DNA of 64,000 nt from Bradyrhizobiaceae bacterium (lineage in GTDB: Bacteria; Pseudomonadota; Alphaproteobacteria; Rhizobiales; Xanthobacteraceae). The stretch lies in assembly GCA_020544565.1 (NCBI GenBank), contig CP078014.1, positions 4,063,364-4,127,363 on the forward strand, in the 5' to 3' direction. Shown one piece after another: positions 1 through 8,772 of the stretch. The position numbers and the translations under genes were made by a program. The notes beneath the pieces are model-generated. The model searched no databases. It was not told where the DNA came from and saw only the letters and a program-made list of their open reading frames with translations. Each line of letters starts with the position of its first letter. Position 1 is the stretch's first letter.

Positions 1-954
1 GAAAGCCTGCGCGTGGTCACCCCGGCGGGAACGATCCAGAACCGCCGCCTGCCAGGCTCGGGTGCGGGACCCAATCCGGATCGGCTGTTCATCGGGTCTG
101 AGGGCTCGCTGGGCATCATCACCGATGCATGGATGCGTCTACAGGGGCGTGTGAAATTCCGTGCGAATGCGTCGATCTCCTTCAAGACGTTCTATCAGGG
201 TGCCAAGGCCGTCCGTCAGATCACCCAAGCAGGACTGTTCCCGGCGAACTGTCGCTATCTGGACGAGCAGGACGCCAAATTCTACGGCGCTGGAGACGGC
301 ACCGATTCGGTCCTGTTGCTGGGCTTCGAATCCGCCGACCATCCGGTGGACGCGTGGCTGGAGCGTAGTCTCGAAATCTGCAAGGACTTCGGTGGCGTCG
401 TGAAGCAACAGGCGGGAACTGCGGACAACGCGCTGGAGACCAGCCGTAGCGGGCCGCAGGGTAACTGGCGGCACCAGTTCAGATATCTGCCCCGGTTGAT
501 GCATACGCGCGCAGCGATGGGAATCGTCAGCTTCACGTTCGAAACTGCCTACACTTGGGATCGGTTCGAAGAAGTCGATACCGAGATCATGCGTCGCATC
601 CGGAAGGCCCAGAAGGAAAATCTTGGCGGCGGCATCGTCTGCCGCAGGTTCTCCTTCCTGTATCCGGACGGCCCGGCTCCTTACTATTCGATCATGGCTC
701 CTTCGACGCACGCCAACAGCCTTGAAGCCTATAAGATGCTCCACGACGTTGCGTCGGACGCGCTAATCGAACTCGGCGCAACCATCACGCACCACCATGC
801 TGTCGGAAAATCGTTCCGTCCTTGGTACGACAAGGAAGTCGATCCGTTGTTCCGCCGTGTGCTGGCAGCCGCCAAGACCGAACTGGACCCGAAGTGGATG
901 TTGAACCCTGGGCTGATCGTTGACAAGCCAGCAGGGCTCAAGATCGTCGGATAG
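1..954 (+). CDS. FAD-binding oxidase, VAO/AGPS-like, C-terminal part (5' end outside window)
   Basis: The frame is open from base 1, so the true start lies upstream; 317 residues are visible. The motif GSEGSLGIIT near residue 32 is the end of the PCMH-type FAD-binding domain of the vanillyl-alcohol oxidase superfamily. The rest resembles the FAD-oxidase C-terminal domain of alkyl-dihydroxyacetonephosphate synthase, including a triple-His stretch (ITHHHAVG) followed by RPWYD and a closing LNPGLIVD. Members oxidise alcohols, hydroxy acids or phenols, or act as AGPS. A GST gene starts 12 bp downstream and a ring-hydroxylating oxygenase follows, so a catabolic role is likely. The substrate is unknown. 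Confidence 0.85.
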   Translation, partial: ESLRVVTPAGTIQNRRLPGSGAGPNPDRLFIGSEGSLGIITDAWMRLQGRVKFRANASISFKTFYQGAKAVRQITQAGLFPANCRYLDEQDAKFYGAGDGTDSVLLLGFESADHPVDAWLERSLEICKDFGGVVKQQAGTADNALETSRSGPQGNWRHQFRYLPRLMHTRAAMGIVSFTFETAYTWDRFEEVDTEIMRRIRKAQKENLGGGIVCRRFSFLYPDGPAPYYSIMAPSTHANSLEAYKMLHDVASDALIELGATITHHHAVGKSFRPWYDKEVDPLFRRVLAAAKTELDPKWMLNPGLIVDKPAGLKIVG

Positions 955-966
955 GAGTCCTCTGCG

Positions 967-1647
967 ATGATTGATCTATACTTCTGGCCAACCCCGAACG
1001 GGTATAAAGCAGCCATAATGCTGGCAGAGTTGGACTTGGAGTATCGTGTAGTTCCGGTTGATATAACGGCAGGTGAGCAGTTTCATCCGGAATTTCTGAA
1101 GATCAATCCAAATAACAAAGTGCCGGCCATCGTGGATCACGATGGCCCGCACAACAAGCCATATGCAGTTTTTGAATCCGCGGTCGTTCTTATCTATCTC
1201 GCGGAAAAGTCCGGTAGATTTCTCTCTCAGGATCCTGAAAAGCGCTACGATACGCTAAAGTGGCTTGTATTTCAGAATACGACGATGGGTCCAATGCTGG
1301 GCCAAGCGCACCACTTCATGGTGTATGCGACTGAGAAGATCGATTACGCGATCGAACGTTATGATCGGGAAGTTGGTCGAATATACAACATTCTCGAGAA
1401 GCGCCTTGGCGAATTTGAATATCTCGCCGGCGAGTATTCCATCGCTGACATCAGCACATTCCCTTGGGTTCGCACGCGAAAGCTGCATCGACGTGACTTG
1501 TCGGAGTACCCGAACATTGATCGATGGTACCAGGCGATCAAAGACCGTCCGGGGGTTAGGGCGGGCATAAATACGTTGTCCGACAGCAAACAATGGGAAG
1601 CGAAGCCGGGCACCGAGGCCTGGAAGAATATGTTCGGAAAGAACTGA
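967..1647 (+). CDS. Glutathione S-transferase
   Basis: 226 aa, the full length of a cytosolic GST. The N-terminal thioredoxin fold is visible: TPNGYKAAIML near residues 9-19 (the glutathione-activating region of the YghU/YfcG, Nu-like class), NNKVPAIVD at 49-57 with the cis-proline, and FESAVVLIYLAE at 69-80 with the Glu-Ser pair that binds glutathione. An all-helical C-terminal domain follows. The start ATG has a GGAG that overlaps the stop of the upstream oxidase gene, so the two are probably co-transcribed. Bacterial GSTs in aromatic-catabolic operons cleave ether bonds, dehalogenate or isomerise ring-fission products; which applies here cannot be told. Confidence 0.92.
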   Translation: MIDLYFWPTPNGYKAAIMLAELDLEYRVVPVDITAGEQFHPEFLKINPNNKVPAIVDHDGPHNKPYAVFESAVVLIYLAEKSGRFLSQDPEKRYDTLKWLVFQNTTMGPMLGQAHHFMVYATEKIDYAIERYDREVGRIYNILEKRLGEFEYLAGEYSIADISTFPWVRTRKLHRRDLSEYPNIDRWYQAIKDRPGVRAGINTLSDSKQWEAKPGTEAWKNMFGKN

Positions 1648-1682
1648 AGTTCGCAACAATCCAAAAGCGAGCGTCGACTCGA

Positions 1683-2024
1683 ATGACTAACTGGGTAAAA
1701 GCCGCTCTTACGAAAGATGTGTCGGATGACAGCATTCAGCAGCTCAATATCAACGGATGCAAAGTTGCGCTCTACCGCTGCGGCGAAGAGTATTTTGCCA
1801 CGTCTGACGTTTGTACTCATGCCTATGCACTTCTGTCCGACGGTTGGCTCGATGGTTACGAGATCGAGTGCCCGCTTCATGGCGCCCGCTTCGATGTTCG
1901 AACGGGCGCGGCGTTGACCTCACCAGCAGAAACGGCCCTGGCAACCTATCCTGTTCGTGTCGCCGGTGATGCTGTGGAAATCGATGTCACCTCGGCACCG
2001 TCTAATCCCGACGCGTCAACCTAA
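1683..2024 (+). CDS. Rieske-type [2Fe-2S] ferredoxin of an oxygenase system
   Basis: 113 aa from the ATG at 1683. An upstream in-frame start at 1593 would overlap the GST gene and add 30 residues unlike the family. Cluster ligands are Cys44, His46, Cys63 and His66 (C-x-H-x16-C-x2-H, with CPLHGARF around the second pair), as in BphF/NdoA-type ferredoxins. It should pass electrons from the reductase encoded at 4200 to the terminal oxygenase encoded next. It lies between the GST and oxygenase alpha genes, all on one strand. Confidence 0.9.
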   Translation: MTNWVKAALTKDVSDDSIQQLNINGCKVALYRCGEEYFATSDVCTHAYALLSDGWLDGYEIECPLHGARFDVRTGAALTSPAETALATYPVRVAGDAVEIDVTSAPSNPDAST

Positions 2025-2127
2025 CTTAACGGCAAGGGGGGCGACGATGTCGCCATTTTGTGTGACGCCCCCATCTCGTCCGAAATAGCCGCTCCGCTTT
2101 GCTACAAGAAAAATAGAGGAGGTCGAA

Positions 2128-3543
2128 TTGACCAGCTTCAGGTCGGAAGTACCCAGCCCTGTGAGGCCGAGCGACGGTGGTGTCAGAGGTGGGCCAATCA
2201 CACCCGAAATGGTTTCGAAGCTGCTGGACGATCGACCCGATGACGGAATATTTCGGGTAGATCGGACGGTGTTCACCGACCAGGATATTTTTGAGCGCGA
2301 ACTTACTCACGTTTTCGAGGGGACTTGGGTTTTCGTCGGGCTGGAAAGTCAGTTACGCAAGCCGAATGACTTCGTGACGACGTACATCGGGCGCCACCCC
2401 GTCCTGATTACAAAGGACGGGACTGGAGAAATTCGATGCTTCTTTAACACCTGTCGCCACCGCGGGGCGATCGTTTGCCCCTTTAAGAAGGGCAATCAGA
2501 AATTCCATGTTTGTCGCTATCATGGGTGGTCGTACGATAGTGCCGGCAAGAATGTTTCGATGACCGATGAGAAGGATGGCCAGTATCCGCCGTCCTTTCT
2601 TGCGGATGATCATGGCCTCAAGCCTGTTCCCAAGATTGCAAGCTATCGAGGGCTTCTGTTTGCAAGCGTGTCGCCCGACGTGCCGACGCTAGAGGAGCAT
2701 CTTGGTGACGCGCGCGCGTTTATCGATCTCGTTGTCGATCAGGGCATCGAAGGGCTGGAGTTCGTTGACGGAAACGTAAGCTACACGTTCGACGCCAATT
2801 GGAAGCTTCAGTTCGAGAACGGGCTTGATTATTACCACTTCGCTTCAACGCACAGTTCGTATATCGACGTTCTCAAGAAGCGTGAAGTGCGGAGAGGACC
2901 GCTAGAAGTAAAGCCGTGGAATCCGACAGAGACCGACCCCGACGCGCAAGGAAGCTTCAGCCTGGCGAGGGGGCACGCGATGATGTGGTCCATTCATGCG
3001 TCAAGGGTTTATAAGCTCCGCCCTCTCAATCAGGATGGCAAACTTCTGTCGACGGTTCAGGGGCAGACTCGGGAAGACAAGCTCAAGTGGATGTTTCGTC
3101 AGCGCAATCTCACGATTTATCCTAACCTGCAGATCGTTGATATCGGCACGCTGCAGTTGCGGACGTGGCGGCCATTGGCTCCGGACAAGACGGAGATTAC
3201 GTCTCACTGTCTTGCCCCAGTTGGTGAAAGTGACGAGGCGCGCCGCGTTCGCATCCGTCTGTATGAGGATTTCTTCAATCCGAGCGGTCTTGCGACGTCC
3301 GACGACAACGTCATGTACGAGCTTTGCCAGACCGGCTACGGAGCTCGTTTCGCTGGTCCTACGCAGGGGTATGCGCGAGGCTTGAGGCCGAAGTCCGGCG
3401 AGGCACTCAACTACTCTTCCGAATTGCAGGTTTCACCTGATCGGTGGACCTATGGAGCGCCCCTGTTCGGCGATGAGACATGCTTTCATTCCGGTTACCG
3501 GGAATGGCTGCGCCTTATGACTCGTGATCCCTCGGAAGGCTAG
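2128..3543 (+). CDS. Aromatic ring-hydroxylating oxygenase, large (alpha) subunit
   Basis: 471 aa. The Rieske domain has Cys109, His111, Cys129 and His132 (C-x-H-x17-C-x2-H). The catalytic domain has the mononuclear iron motif D-x2-H-x4-H at Asp234, His237 and His242 (GLDYYHFASTH). The start is a TTG placed 5 nt after a strong AGAGGAGG ribosome site at 2115-2122; no other start is as well placed. Together with the beta subunit it forms the terminal oxygenase that adds O2 to an aromatic ring. Overall it resembles the benzoate/anthranilate/cumate oxygenase branch, but substrate cannot be read from sequence. Confidence 0.94.
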   Translation: MTSFRSEVPSPVRPSDGGVRGGPITPEMVSKLLDDRPDDGIFRVDRTVFTDQDIFERELTHVFEGTWVFVGLESQLRKPNDFVTTYIGRHPVLITKDGTGEIRCFFNTCRHRGAIVCPFKKGNQKFHVCRYHGWSYDSAGKNVSMTDEKDGQYPPSFLADDHGLKPVPKIASYRGLLFASVSPDVPTLEEHLGDARAFIDLVVDQGIEGLEFVDGNVSYTFDANWKLQFENGLDYYHFASTHSSYIDVLKKREVRRGPLEVKPWNPTETDPDAQGSFSLARGHAMMWSIHASRVYKLRPLNQDGKLLSTVQGQTREDKLKWMFRQRNLTIYPNLQIVDIGTLQLRTWRPLAPDKTEITSHCLAPVGESDEARRVRIRLYEDFFNPSGLATSDDNVMYELCQTGYGARFAGPTQGYARGLRPKSGEALNYSSELQVSPDRWTYGAPLFGDETCFHSGYREWLRLMTRDPSEG

Positions 3544-3552
3544 GTTAGCGAC

Positions 3553-4053
3553 ATGTCAGAGGATGATTACCTGAAGATTGCTACTCGCGTTCTCTTCACG
3601 GAGGCAAGACTTCTGGATCAGAAGAAATTCCGCGATTGGGTCAAGCTCTACGCTGACGATGCGATTTTCTGGGTGCCGGCCTGGAAGGACGAGTACGAGA
3701 CGACGTCCAATCCGAACCGCGAGCTTTCAATGATATATCATGAGAACTCATATGGGCTGAGTGACCGAATTGACAGGATACAGTCGCGAAAGTCCATCAC
3801 GGCGATGCCGCTTCCGCGCACGGTTCATTCCTATACGAACATCATGGTCGATGCGGCCTCGACGGATTCGATCGAGGGAAATGCCTGCTTCACGGTTCAT
3901 ACGTACGATCCGCGCGCTTGTAAAAGCCATACCAACTTCGGACGCCTTGAATTTCGGCTGCGCCGTCTTGGAGAGGCTTGGCTGATCGGATTCAAAAAGA
4001 TTTCCCTTACGAACGATCAAATGGCCACTGCGCTCGATTTCTACAGCGTCTAG
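3553..4053 (+). CDS. Aromatic ring-hydroxylating oxygenase, small (beta) subunit
   Basis: 166 aa, the usual length for the SnoaL-like/NTF2-fold beta subunits. The N-terminal stretch reads EARLLDQKKFRDWVKLY and is followed by DDAIFWVPAW, the typical family start. It has no catalytic residues; its role is structural, in the alpha3beta3 hexamer. The gene starts 9 bp after the alpha-subunit stop. Confidence 0.92.
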   Translation: MSEDDYLKIATRVLFTEARLLDQKKFRDWVKLYADDAIFWVPAWKDEYETTSNPNRELSMIYHENSYGLSDRIDRIQSRKSITAMPLPRTVHSYTNIMVDAASTDSIEGNACFTVHTYDPRACKSHTNFGRLEFRLRRLGEAWLIGFKKISLTNDQMATALDFYSV

Positions 4054-4199
4054 CAAGTGCGTCGCAGATGAATATCAGCAGAATCTGCCAACTAGCCTTC
4101 GGCTGAAGGTATTGAATGTGAGAGTGCTCGGCGCCTGTCAACGGCGGATAAGGAGGACGGGCGCGCCGAATGTGCCCTTCCCCTACAGGGAGCGCTAAA

Positions 4200-5381
4200 A
4201 TGCGTTTTGTGATTGTCGGAGCAGGCCTCGCGGGGCACACAGCCGCCGTGCATCTTCGCGAGTTGGCGCCACAAGCCAAGATCGATATTCTCGGAGACGA
4301 ACTCGGCCTGCCGTATGATCGCCCGCCGCTGTCCAAAGAAGTCCTTGGCGAGGGCGCACCGCGCTATCTGGCAAACGCGGAGACCTATCATGAGAACGGT
4401 ATTTCGTATCATCCCGGACAAACCGCGACGCAGATCGATCGAAACCGCTCCGAAATTCTAACCGCTTGCGGAAATGCTTATGCTTACGATCGGCTACTCC
4501 TCGCGACCGGATCGCGGGCGAGAAAATTGCCGGATAGCGTCGGGCAAAGCTCGAAAATTCTCTATCTGCGAACGCTTGAAGACGCGGTTCGCTTGAAATC
4601 CGTGCTTCGGGAATCGCGTCGAATTGCTGTGATCGGCGGCGGGTTCATTGGGTTAGAGGTTGCTGCCGCCGCTCGAGCGATGGCCTGCGAGGTTTTTCTG
4701 TTTGAGATGACGGATCGGATACTATCTCGCGGCATGCCTGCTATCCTGAGCCGTTGGGCTGAGAAATTGCATCGCCTGAACGGAGTCCAGTTCGAATTTG
4801 GCTCAAAGATCGATTCAATTCATCATCAGGATGATGGTTCGTTGCGATTGCGCTGGAATGCATTCGCAGATGTCGACGCAGTCGTTGTCGGGATCGGGGT
4901 TCAACCCAACACCCAACTTGCATCGGACGCGGGGCTGGACGTCGATGATGGTATTGTCGTGGATGATCGCTGCCAGACATCTGATCCGGCGATCTTCGCT
5001 GCGGGAGAGGTGACGTCACACCCCGTCTTAGGCGGCGCGTTTCGTCAGCGACTTGAGTCCTGGAAGGTGGCCTCGGGCCAATCGCTGGTCGCGGCGAAAT
5101 CCATGGCAGGGATTGACTCGCATTATGCGGAGCCGCCGTGGCTATGGTCGGACCAGTTTGGACACAACATTCAGTCGTTAGGAGTGCTGCAAAATGCTGA
5201 CCGCAGTGTCGTGCTGGACGATCCTGAAACGAACAATTGGACGGCAATCTTCCTCGATAGTCACGATAAAATTGCCGGCGCAATCGCGGTGAACAACGGC
5301 CGTGATATTTCGATGCTAAAGCGTGCCTTGCTTCATGACGGAATCATTCCAGAGAAACTGCTCAATAGAGCCGCCAGATAG
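4200..5381 (+). CDS. NAD(P)H-dependent FAD ferredoxin reductase of the oxygenase system
   Basis: 393 aa from the ATG at 4200, which follows a GGGAG site; an earlier in-frame start at 4170 adds ten unlikely residues. The FAD dinucleotide fold is at the N-terminus (VIVGAGLAG, residues 4-12) and the NAD fold at about 142-151 (IAVIGGGFIG). A conserved ASP-type FAD motif, DPAIFAAGEV, is near 265. It belongs to the BphA4/rubredoxin-reductase family with a C-terminal reductase domain. It completes the chain NAD(P)H, reductase, Rieske ferredoxin, oxygenase. A 146-bp gap separates it from the beta subunit, so it may have its own promoter. Confidence 0.93.
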   Translation: MRFVIVGAGLAGHTAAVHLRELAPQAKIDILGDELGLPYDRPPLSKEVLGEGAPRYLANAETYHENGISYHPGQTATQIDRNRSEILTACGNAYAYDRLLLATGSRARKLPDSVGQSSKILYLRTLEDAVRLKSVLRESRRIAVIGGGFIGLEVAAAARAMACEVFLFEMTDRILSRGMPAILSRWAEKLHRLNGVQFEFGSKIDSIHHQDDGSLRLRWNAFADVDAVVVGIGVQPNTQLASDAGLDVDDGIVVDDRCQTSDPAIFAAGEVTSHPVLGGAFRQRLESWKVASGQSLVAAKSMAGIDSHYAEPPWLWSDQFGHNIQSLGVLQNADRSVVLDDPETNNWTAIFLDSHDKIAGAIAVNNGRDISMLKRALLHDGIIPEKLLNRAAR

Positions 5382-5839
5382 CGCTCCTATTACGTGTTCA
5401 TCATGAGAACCGAGATACCGAGCGATATGCTTGGCTTCGACCAAACTCATTGCGCCTATGTTGGCGCGGTTCATGGCGACGGACAGAAGCTTTTTTGAAG
5501 GCTCGCCGAGTGCGTCATTTCGCTAAGCGAGCCGAAGGGTAGCCCTCGGAGAGCATCCTCAGGAAAGAGTCAGAGCGGGGTTCCCATTGTCGGCTCTCCA
5601 ATAGGCCGAATAGTAAAGCCGGTTTGGGCCCGCGCCATGCGCAGTTTTCGTTGCCTATTCCGAAGCTCTAGCCGGGACCGCGTTCGCAGCCGCGCCTTCC
5701 CGATCCGGCTAAGCTGGTCCCGCCGATGTTCAAGTGCGTCATGGCGGCGGATAAGGGGCCGGAAGGCGAGAGGAAGTTGTCAGTTAAGGTAGATAGCATC
5801 AAAGCAGAAGGGGACGCCGCATGTATTGTAATATAGCCG
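5382..5839. other. Non-coding gap between catabolic operon and CBASS operon
   Basis: 458 bp between convergent gene groups. No recognisable gene, tRNA or complete insertion sequence was found. A 36-codon plus-strand frame begins with the ATG at 5726 and runs to a TAG near 5834; it matches nothing I know. Both flanking operons end here. Confidence 0.5.
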
Positions 5840-6316
5840 TCAGATCCTCGGTTGCCGCGTCGCGCGACGCACCCGTCGACCATAACGCTCGTTATCCGTC
5901 GGATCGGGGTGCTTGCCGCCGCCCTTCCAGTCGTCGGAGATCAGCCAGTCCTCGAAATAGTAAAGCCACGTTGTGGCCCAGGGTACGAATGTCTGATCGA
6001 TCCGCATCGTGCCGGTCCACTCGCGCGTTCCTGGCAACGTGAGGCACAGGCGCAGGGGATCATGATAGACGTGCGGCAGGGGCCGCTCACCCGCCAAAGC
6101 CGAAAGCTCGGGGTCCGTGACGAAGACGCTTGGTGTTTCGCCCCGCTGAAATGTAATGCGCATGGAGTATTCACGGCTAAGGGGCGTCGGCCTGTCACGA
6201 TAATCCCAAATAAAGCCAGTCGCGTGCAGCCGGCCTGTCCCCGTACAGATGGGATTGGCGCGCAGAAACATAAACTGCTGCGCGGGCGTCAGGTCTGGGC
6301 GGTCACGCGAAAACAC
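5840..6316 (-). CDS. E2-like ubiquitin-conjugating-fold protein of a short type II CBASS operon
   Basis: 158 aa. The GTG start directly abuts the TAG stop of the CD-NTase gene, so translation is probably coupled. Sequence marks of bacterial E2-like CBASS proteins are a PHVY segment at 81-84, the candidate catalytic cysteine Cys91 in RLCLTLPG, then a Trp-rich stretch (Trp100, Trp113, Trp117, Trp124, Trp130) ending in GGGKHP at 132-137. There is no E1/ThiF domain and no adjacent JAB peptidase gene, so this is the E2-only form rather than the Cap2/Cap3 form. In known type II systems such proteins act on the C-terminus of the CD-NTase to tune its activity. The family assignment rests on motif pattern and position. 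Confidence 0.75.
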   Translation of the reverse strand: MFSRDRPDLTPAQQFMFLRANPICTGTGRLHATGFIWDYRDRPTPLSREYSMRITFQRGETPSVFVTDPELSALAGERPLPHVYHDPLRLCLTLPGTREWTGTMRIDQTFVPWATTWLYYFEDWLISDDWKGGGKHPDPTDNERYGRRVRRATRQPRI

Positions 6317-7516
6317 CTAGTCACCGAAGAACGTGTTGGAGCGAACCGGCGTCGCATTGGCCGCGCTGGACAGCGTGAGCCCGACCGTCGGCGCGACGTA
6401 GAGCTTCTTGGCCGTGCGTGCCTGCGAAATGCTGTCGGTGCGAGCATCGATAACTTTGCGAACGACCGAACTCCCGAGGCTTCCTTCCAAGCTCTTGCCG
6501 ATAACGTCGATGCCCTGCAAATCCGGAAGGGCCTCGAAGTCCGCCAGTGCCTTCGCATGCCACTCGTAGAAGGCGGCGGCGCGAGCCGGCTCAGTATTCC
6601 AGCGCTCGGCGAAGTTCTCGCCGACCGTGGTTTCGTTGGCCACCACATAGATCCGCCGACCATTGACGACCGGCTTATCGATGAAGTGTGGCATCAACCG
6701 AATGGTCGCGATCAGAACGTCAAGTTCGGAATCGAAAACAAAGCTCTTGACGCAATACTCATACGACTGTGCCGCGAGCGTGGTGATGATGATGGAGATC
6801 GGTGCGATCTCCTCGACGACTTCCAGGAAATGCACATCACGATGCCGCTTGAGGATCTGCACCGTCCGCCGCAGGATGCCTTTGGCGGTGCCATGCACAG
6901 GGAAGGGCTCGACGGCCGCACGGTCCTCGGCAGCGAGAGCCTTTTGCATCCGCAAGGTGGGGATTAGGGCTGCCCTGCGTTCAAAGAGCGCCTTGTAGCC
7001 TTTCGGATTCGTCGGTTTGAATTCCCGCAGCTTCTTGTCGGGAACCAATTCGCCGCCGTTGGCGCATTTGGCATTGTTGATCGTCGGCGAGATGTCGAGA
7101 TGATATTCGCGTGCGTAGTTCAAGCGCCAGCAGCGCTTCTTCTCTTCGAGCATGGCAGCGTAGCGCGCGTTCTCCTTCAGGCGATCGCCGACAATGCGTT
7201 TCAACTCTGCCGGTGGCCGGTCAGCGGTAAAGCGCAGCACCTTGCAGATGAGATCGACGTCGAAATCTTCGCGCCCGATCGGTTTGACCGTCGTGCCGAG
7301 GCCGGTCGAGCCGTGAGCATAAATATCGATCCACTTCAGAAGAGGGTTGTCCGACCCGGAGAGCCATTCCGCGACAGCCTCGTAGCTCGTCCGCGCAGCC
7401 TCAAGCTGAGCAGCGGTCAACTCCAGCGCTTGGCAAATCTGATCGAGGAGCGAGTAAACCTCGGCTTTGCGCAAAAGCAGATGCGTCTGGGGAGGCGCCG
7501 TGAACATCTGATTCAT
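6317..7516 (-). CDS. CD-NTase (cGAS/DncV-like nucleotidyltransferase) of a CBASS operon
   Basis: 399 aa, a normal length. The nucleotidyltransferase active site is intact: Gly69-Ser70 (AHGSTGLG), Asp86 and Asp88 in REDFDVDLI, and a third acidic residue Asp141 in YHLDISP. Such enzymes make cyclic di- or trinucleotides on phage infection to activate a toxic effector. The start ATG overlaps the TGA stop of the upstream patatin remnant (ATGA), a sign of an old intact operon. The protein ends with FFGD, so the last residue is Asp, not Gly. The product nucleotide and clade cannot be read from the sequence. Confidence 0.88.
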   Translation of the reverse strand: MNQMFTAPPQTHLLLRKAEVYSLLDQICQALELTAAQLEAARTSYEAVAEWLSGSDNPLLKWIDIYAHGSTGLGTTVKPIGREDFDVDLICKVLRFTADRPPAELKRIVGDRLKENARYAAMLEEKKRCWRLNYAREYHLDISPTINNAKCANGGELVPDKKLREFKPTNPKGYKALFERRAALIPTLRMQKALAAEDRAAVEPFPVHGTAKGILRRTVQILKRHRDVHFLEVVEEIAPISIIITTLAAQSYEYCVKSFVFDSELDVLIATIRLMPHFIDKPVVNGRRIYVVANETTVGENFAERWNTEPARAAAFYEWHAKALADFEALPDLQGIDVIGKSLEGSLGSSVVRKVIDARTDSISQARTAKKLYVAPTVGLTLSSAANATPVRSNTFFGD

Positions 7517-7941
7517 GGCTCAATTCCTTTCACGGTGTAGATAGGTTTGAACGATTCGGCAGTTTCCGTCAGAAAAACGGGTTCAATGCGAGGACGCTCC
7601 TTACGAGCTGATGAGGCGCCCATGCCTTTGAGTTGCGCGATCTTGCGCGTGTCATCGAGATTGAAGAAATCCTTCGGCACATCCGGGCAGCACCGGAAAA
7701 TCGCCTCACGTTCGTATTGATGGCCGGTAAGCAACTTCGCCATACCAAGCGCGCCATGCGACTGGCCGTCCATGAACAGGCGGGTCACATCCTTTGCGAG
7801 ACCGCCCCAACCAGGCGCCTCGCCGATCATGTAGACCTCGTTGACGCAGCCCAGGCTCAGCACTCGCAGACTGCTGGCCGGCCAGTCGAGCAAAGTGACG
7901 GCCTCGACCACCGCCAACGCGATCGGGTTGTTGGCCCATAT
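7513..7941 (-). pseudogene. Truncated CapV-like patatin phospholipase (CBASS effector), 3' part only
   Basis: About 140 codons remain. The readable protein begins PPIWANNPIALAVVEA and continues to a stop that overlaps the CD-NTase start. In CapV patatins a W-A-N-N-P segment sits just after the catalytic DGG/DGA aspartate. The whole N-terminal half, with the GxSxG serine and the aspartate, is therefore missing. Similarity stops at about 7941, and 12 bp further begins an ABC ATPase gene on the other strand. The remnant cannot be an active lipase. The native promoter of the CBASS operon was presumably lost with the 5' part. Confidence 0.75.
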
Positions 7942-7952
7942 CGGAGGTTGAG

Positions 7953-8663
7953 ATGGGCAGCGGCGGAATCCTCATCGAAAAAATCAGGAAGCGGTATGGC
8001 AGCGGCGACACTGCTGTCGACGCCCTAAAAGATGTAAACATGAAAGTCGCATCCGGCGAGGTGGTCGGCCTGATCGGCCCCTCGGGATCGGGCAAGAGTA
8101 CGTTGCTCAAAGCCTTGGGAGCAGTCATCGACCCGAGCGGCGGGCGCATGACTCTCGGCGACGAGGTAATCTATGACGACGACTGGAAAATTGCCGATCT
8201 TCGCGCGTTGCGGCGCGACAAGATCGGCTTTGTCTTTCAGGCGCCTTATCTCATCCCGTTTCTGGACGTCACCGACAATGTTGCTTTGCTGCCGATGCTG
8301 GCCGGTGTTCCTAATAGCGAATCGCGCAAGCGCGGTCGTGAACTTCTGAAGGCTCTCGACGTCGAGCACCGCGCTGCTGCCATGCCATCGCAGCTATCCG
8401 GCGGTGAACAACAGCGGGTCGCGATTGCGCGCGGACTGGTCAACCGGCCGCCGGTGATTCTTGCCGACGAGCCGACTGCGCCGCTTGATAGCGTGCGTGC
8501 GCTGACCGTGATCCGCATCCTCAACGATATGGCAATCAAATTTGGTACAGCCATTATCGTCGTCACTCACGACGAAAAGATCATCCCCACGTTCAAACGC
8601 ATCTATCACATCAGAGACGGCGTGACGCACGAAGAAGCAGGCGAAGGGCGCGGCTTTGACTAA
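7953..8663 (+). CDS. ABC transporter ATP-binding protein, LolD/DevA/MacB type, without its permease
   Basis: 236 aa. Walker A GPSGSGKST is at 42-50, the signature LSGGEQQR at 148-155, Walker B VILADE at 168-173, and the switch His in VTHDE near 204. The start ATG follows a GGAGG at 7943-7947. ATPases of this type work with an FtsX-like permease (DevC, LolCE) and often an HlyD adaptor; none is encoded next to it. It begins only a few bases past the break in the patatin gene, so it may have come in with that rearrangement and left its partners behind. Confidence 0.88.
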   Translation: MGSGGILIEKIRKRYGSGDTAVDALKDVNMKVASGEVVGLIGPSGSGKSTLLKALGAVIDPSGGRMTLGDEVIYDDDWKIADLRALRRDKIGFVFQAPYLIPFLDVTDNVALLPMLAGVPNSESRKRGRELLKALDVEHRAAAMPSQLSGGEQQRVAIARGLVNRPPVILADEPTAPLDSVRALTVIRILNDMAIKFGTAIIVVTHDEKIIPTFKRIYHIRDGVTHEEAGEGRGFD

Positions 8664-8772
8664 CAGCAGAAACGAACATGATCGCCGTCATCCACCCCTT
8701 GCGGTAACTGGAACGGCCTGTGTTCGCCGAAAGGGGCGTGCGCCCTTTCAAAATGAATAAGGAGGAGCGGTC

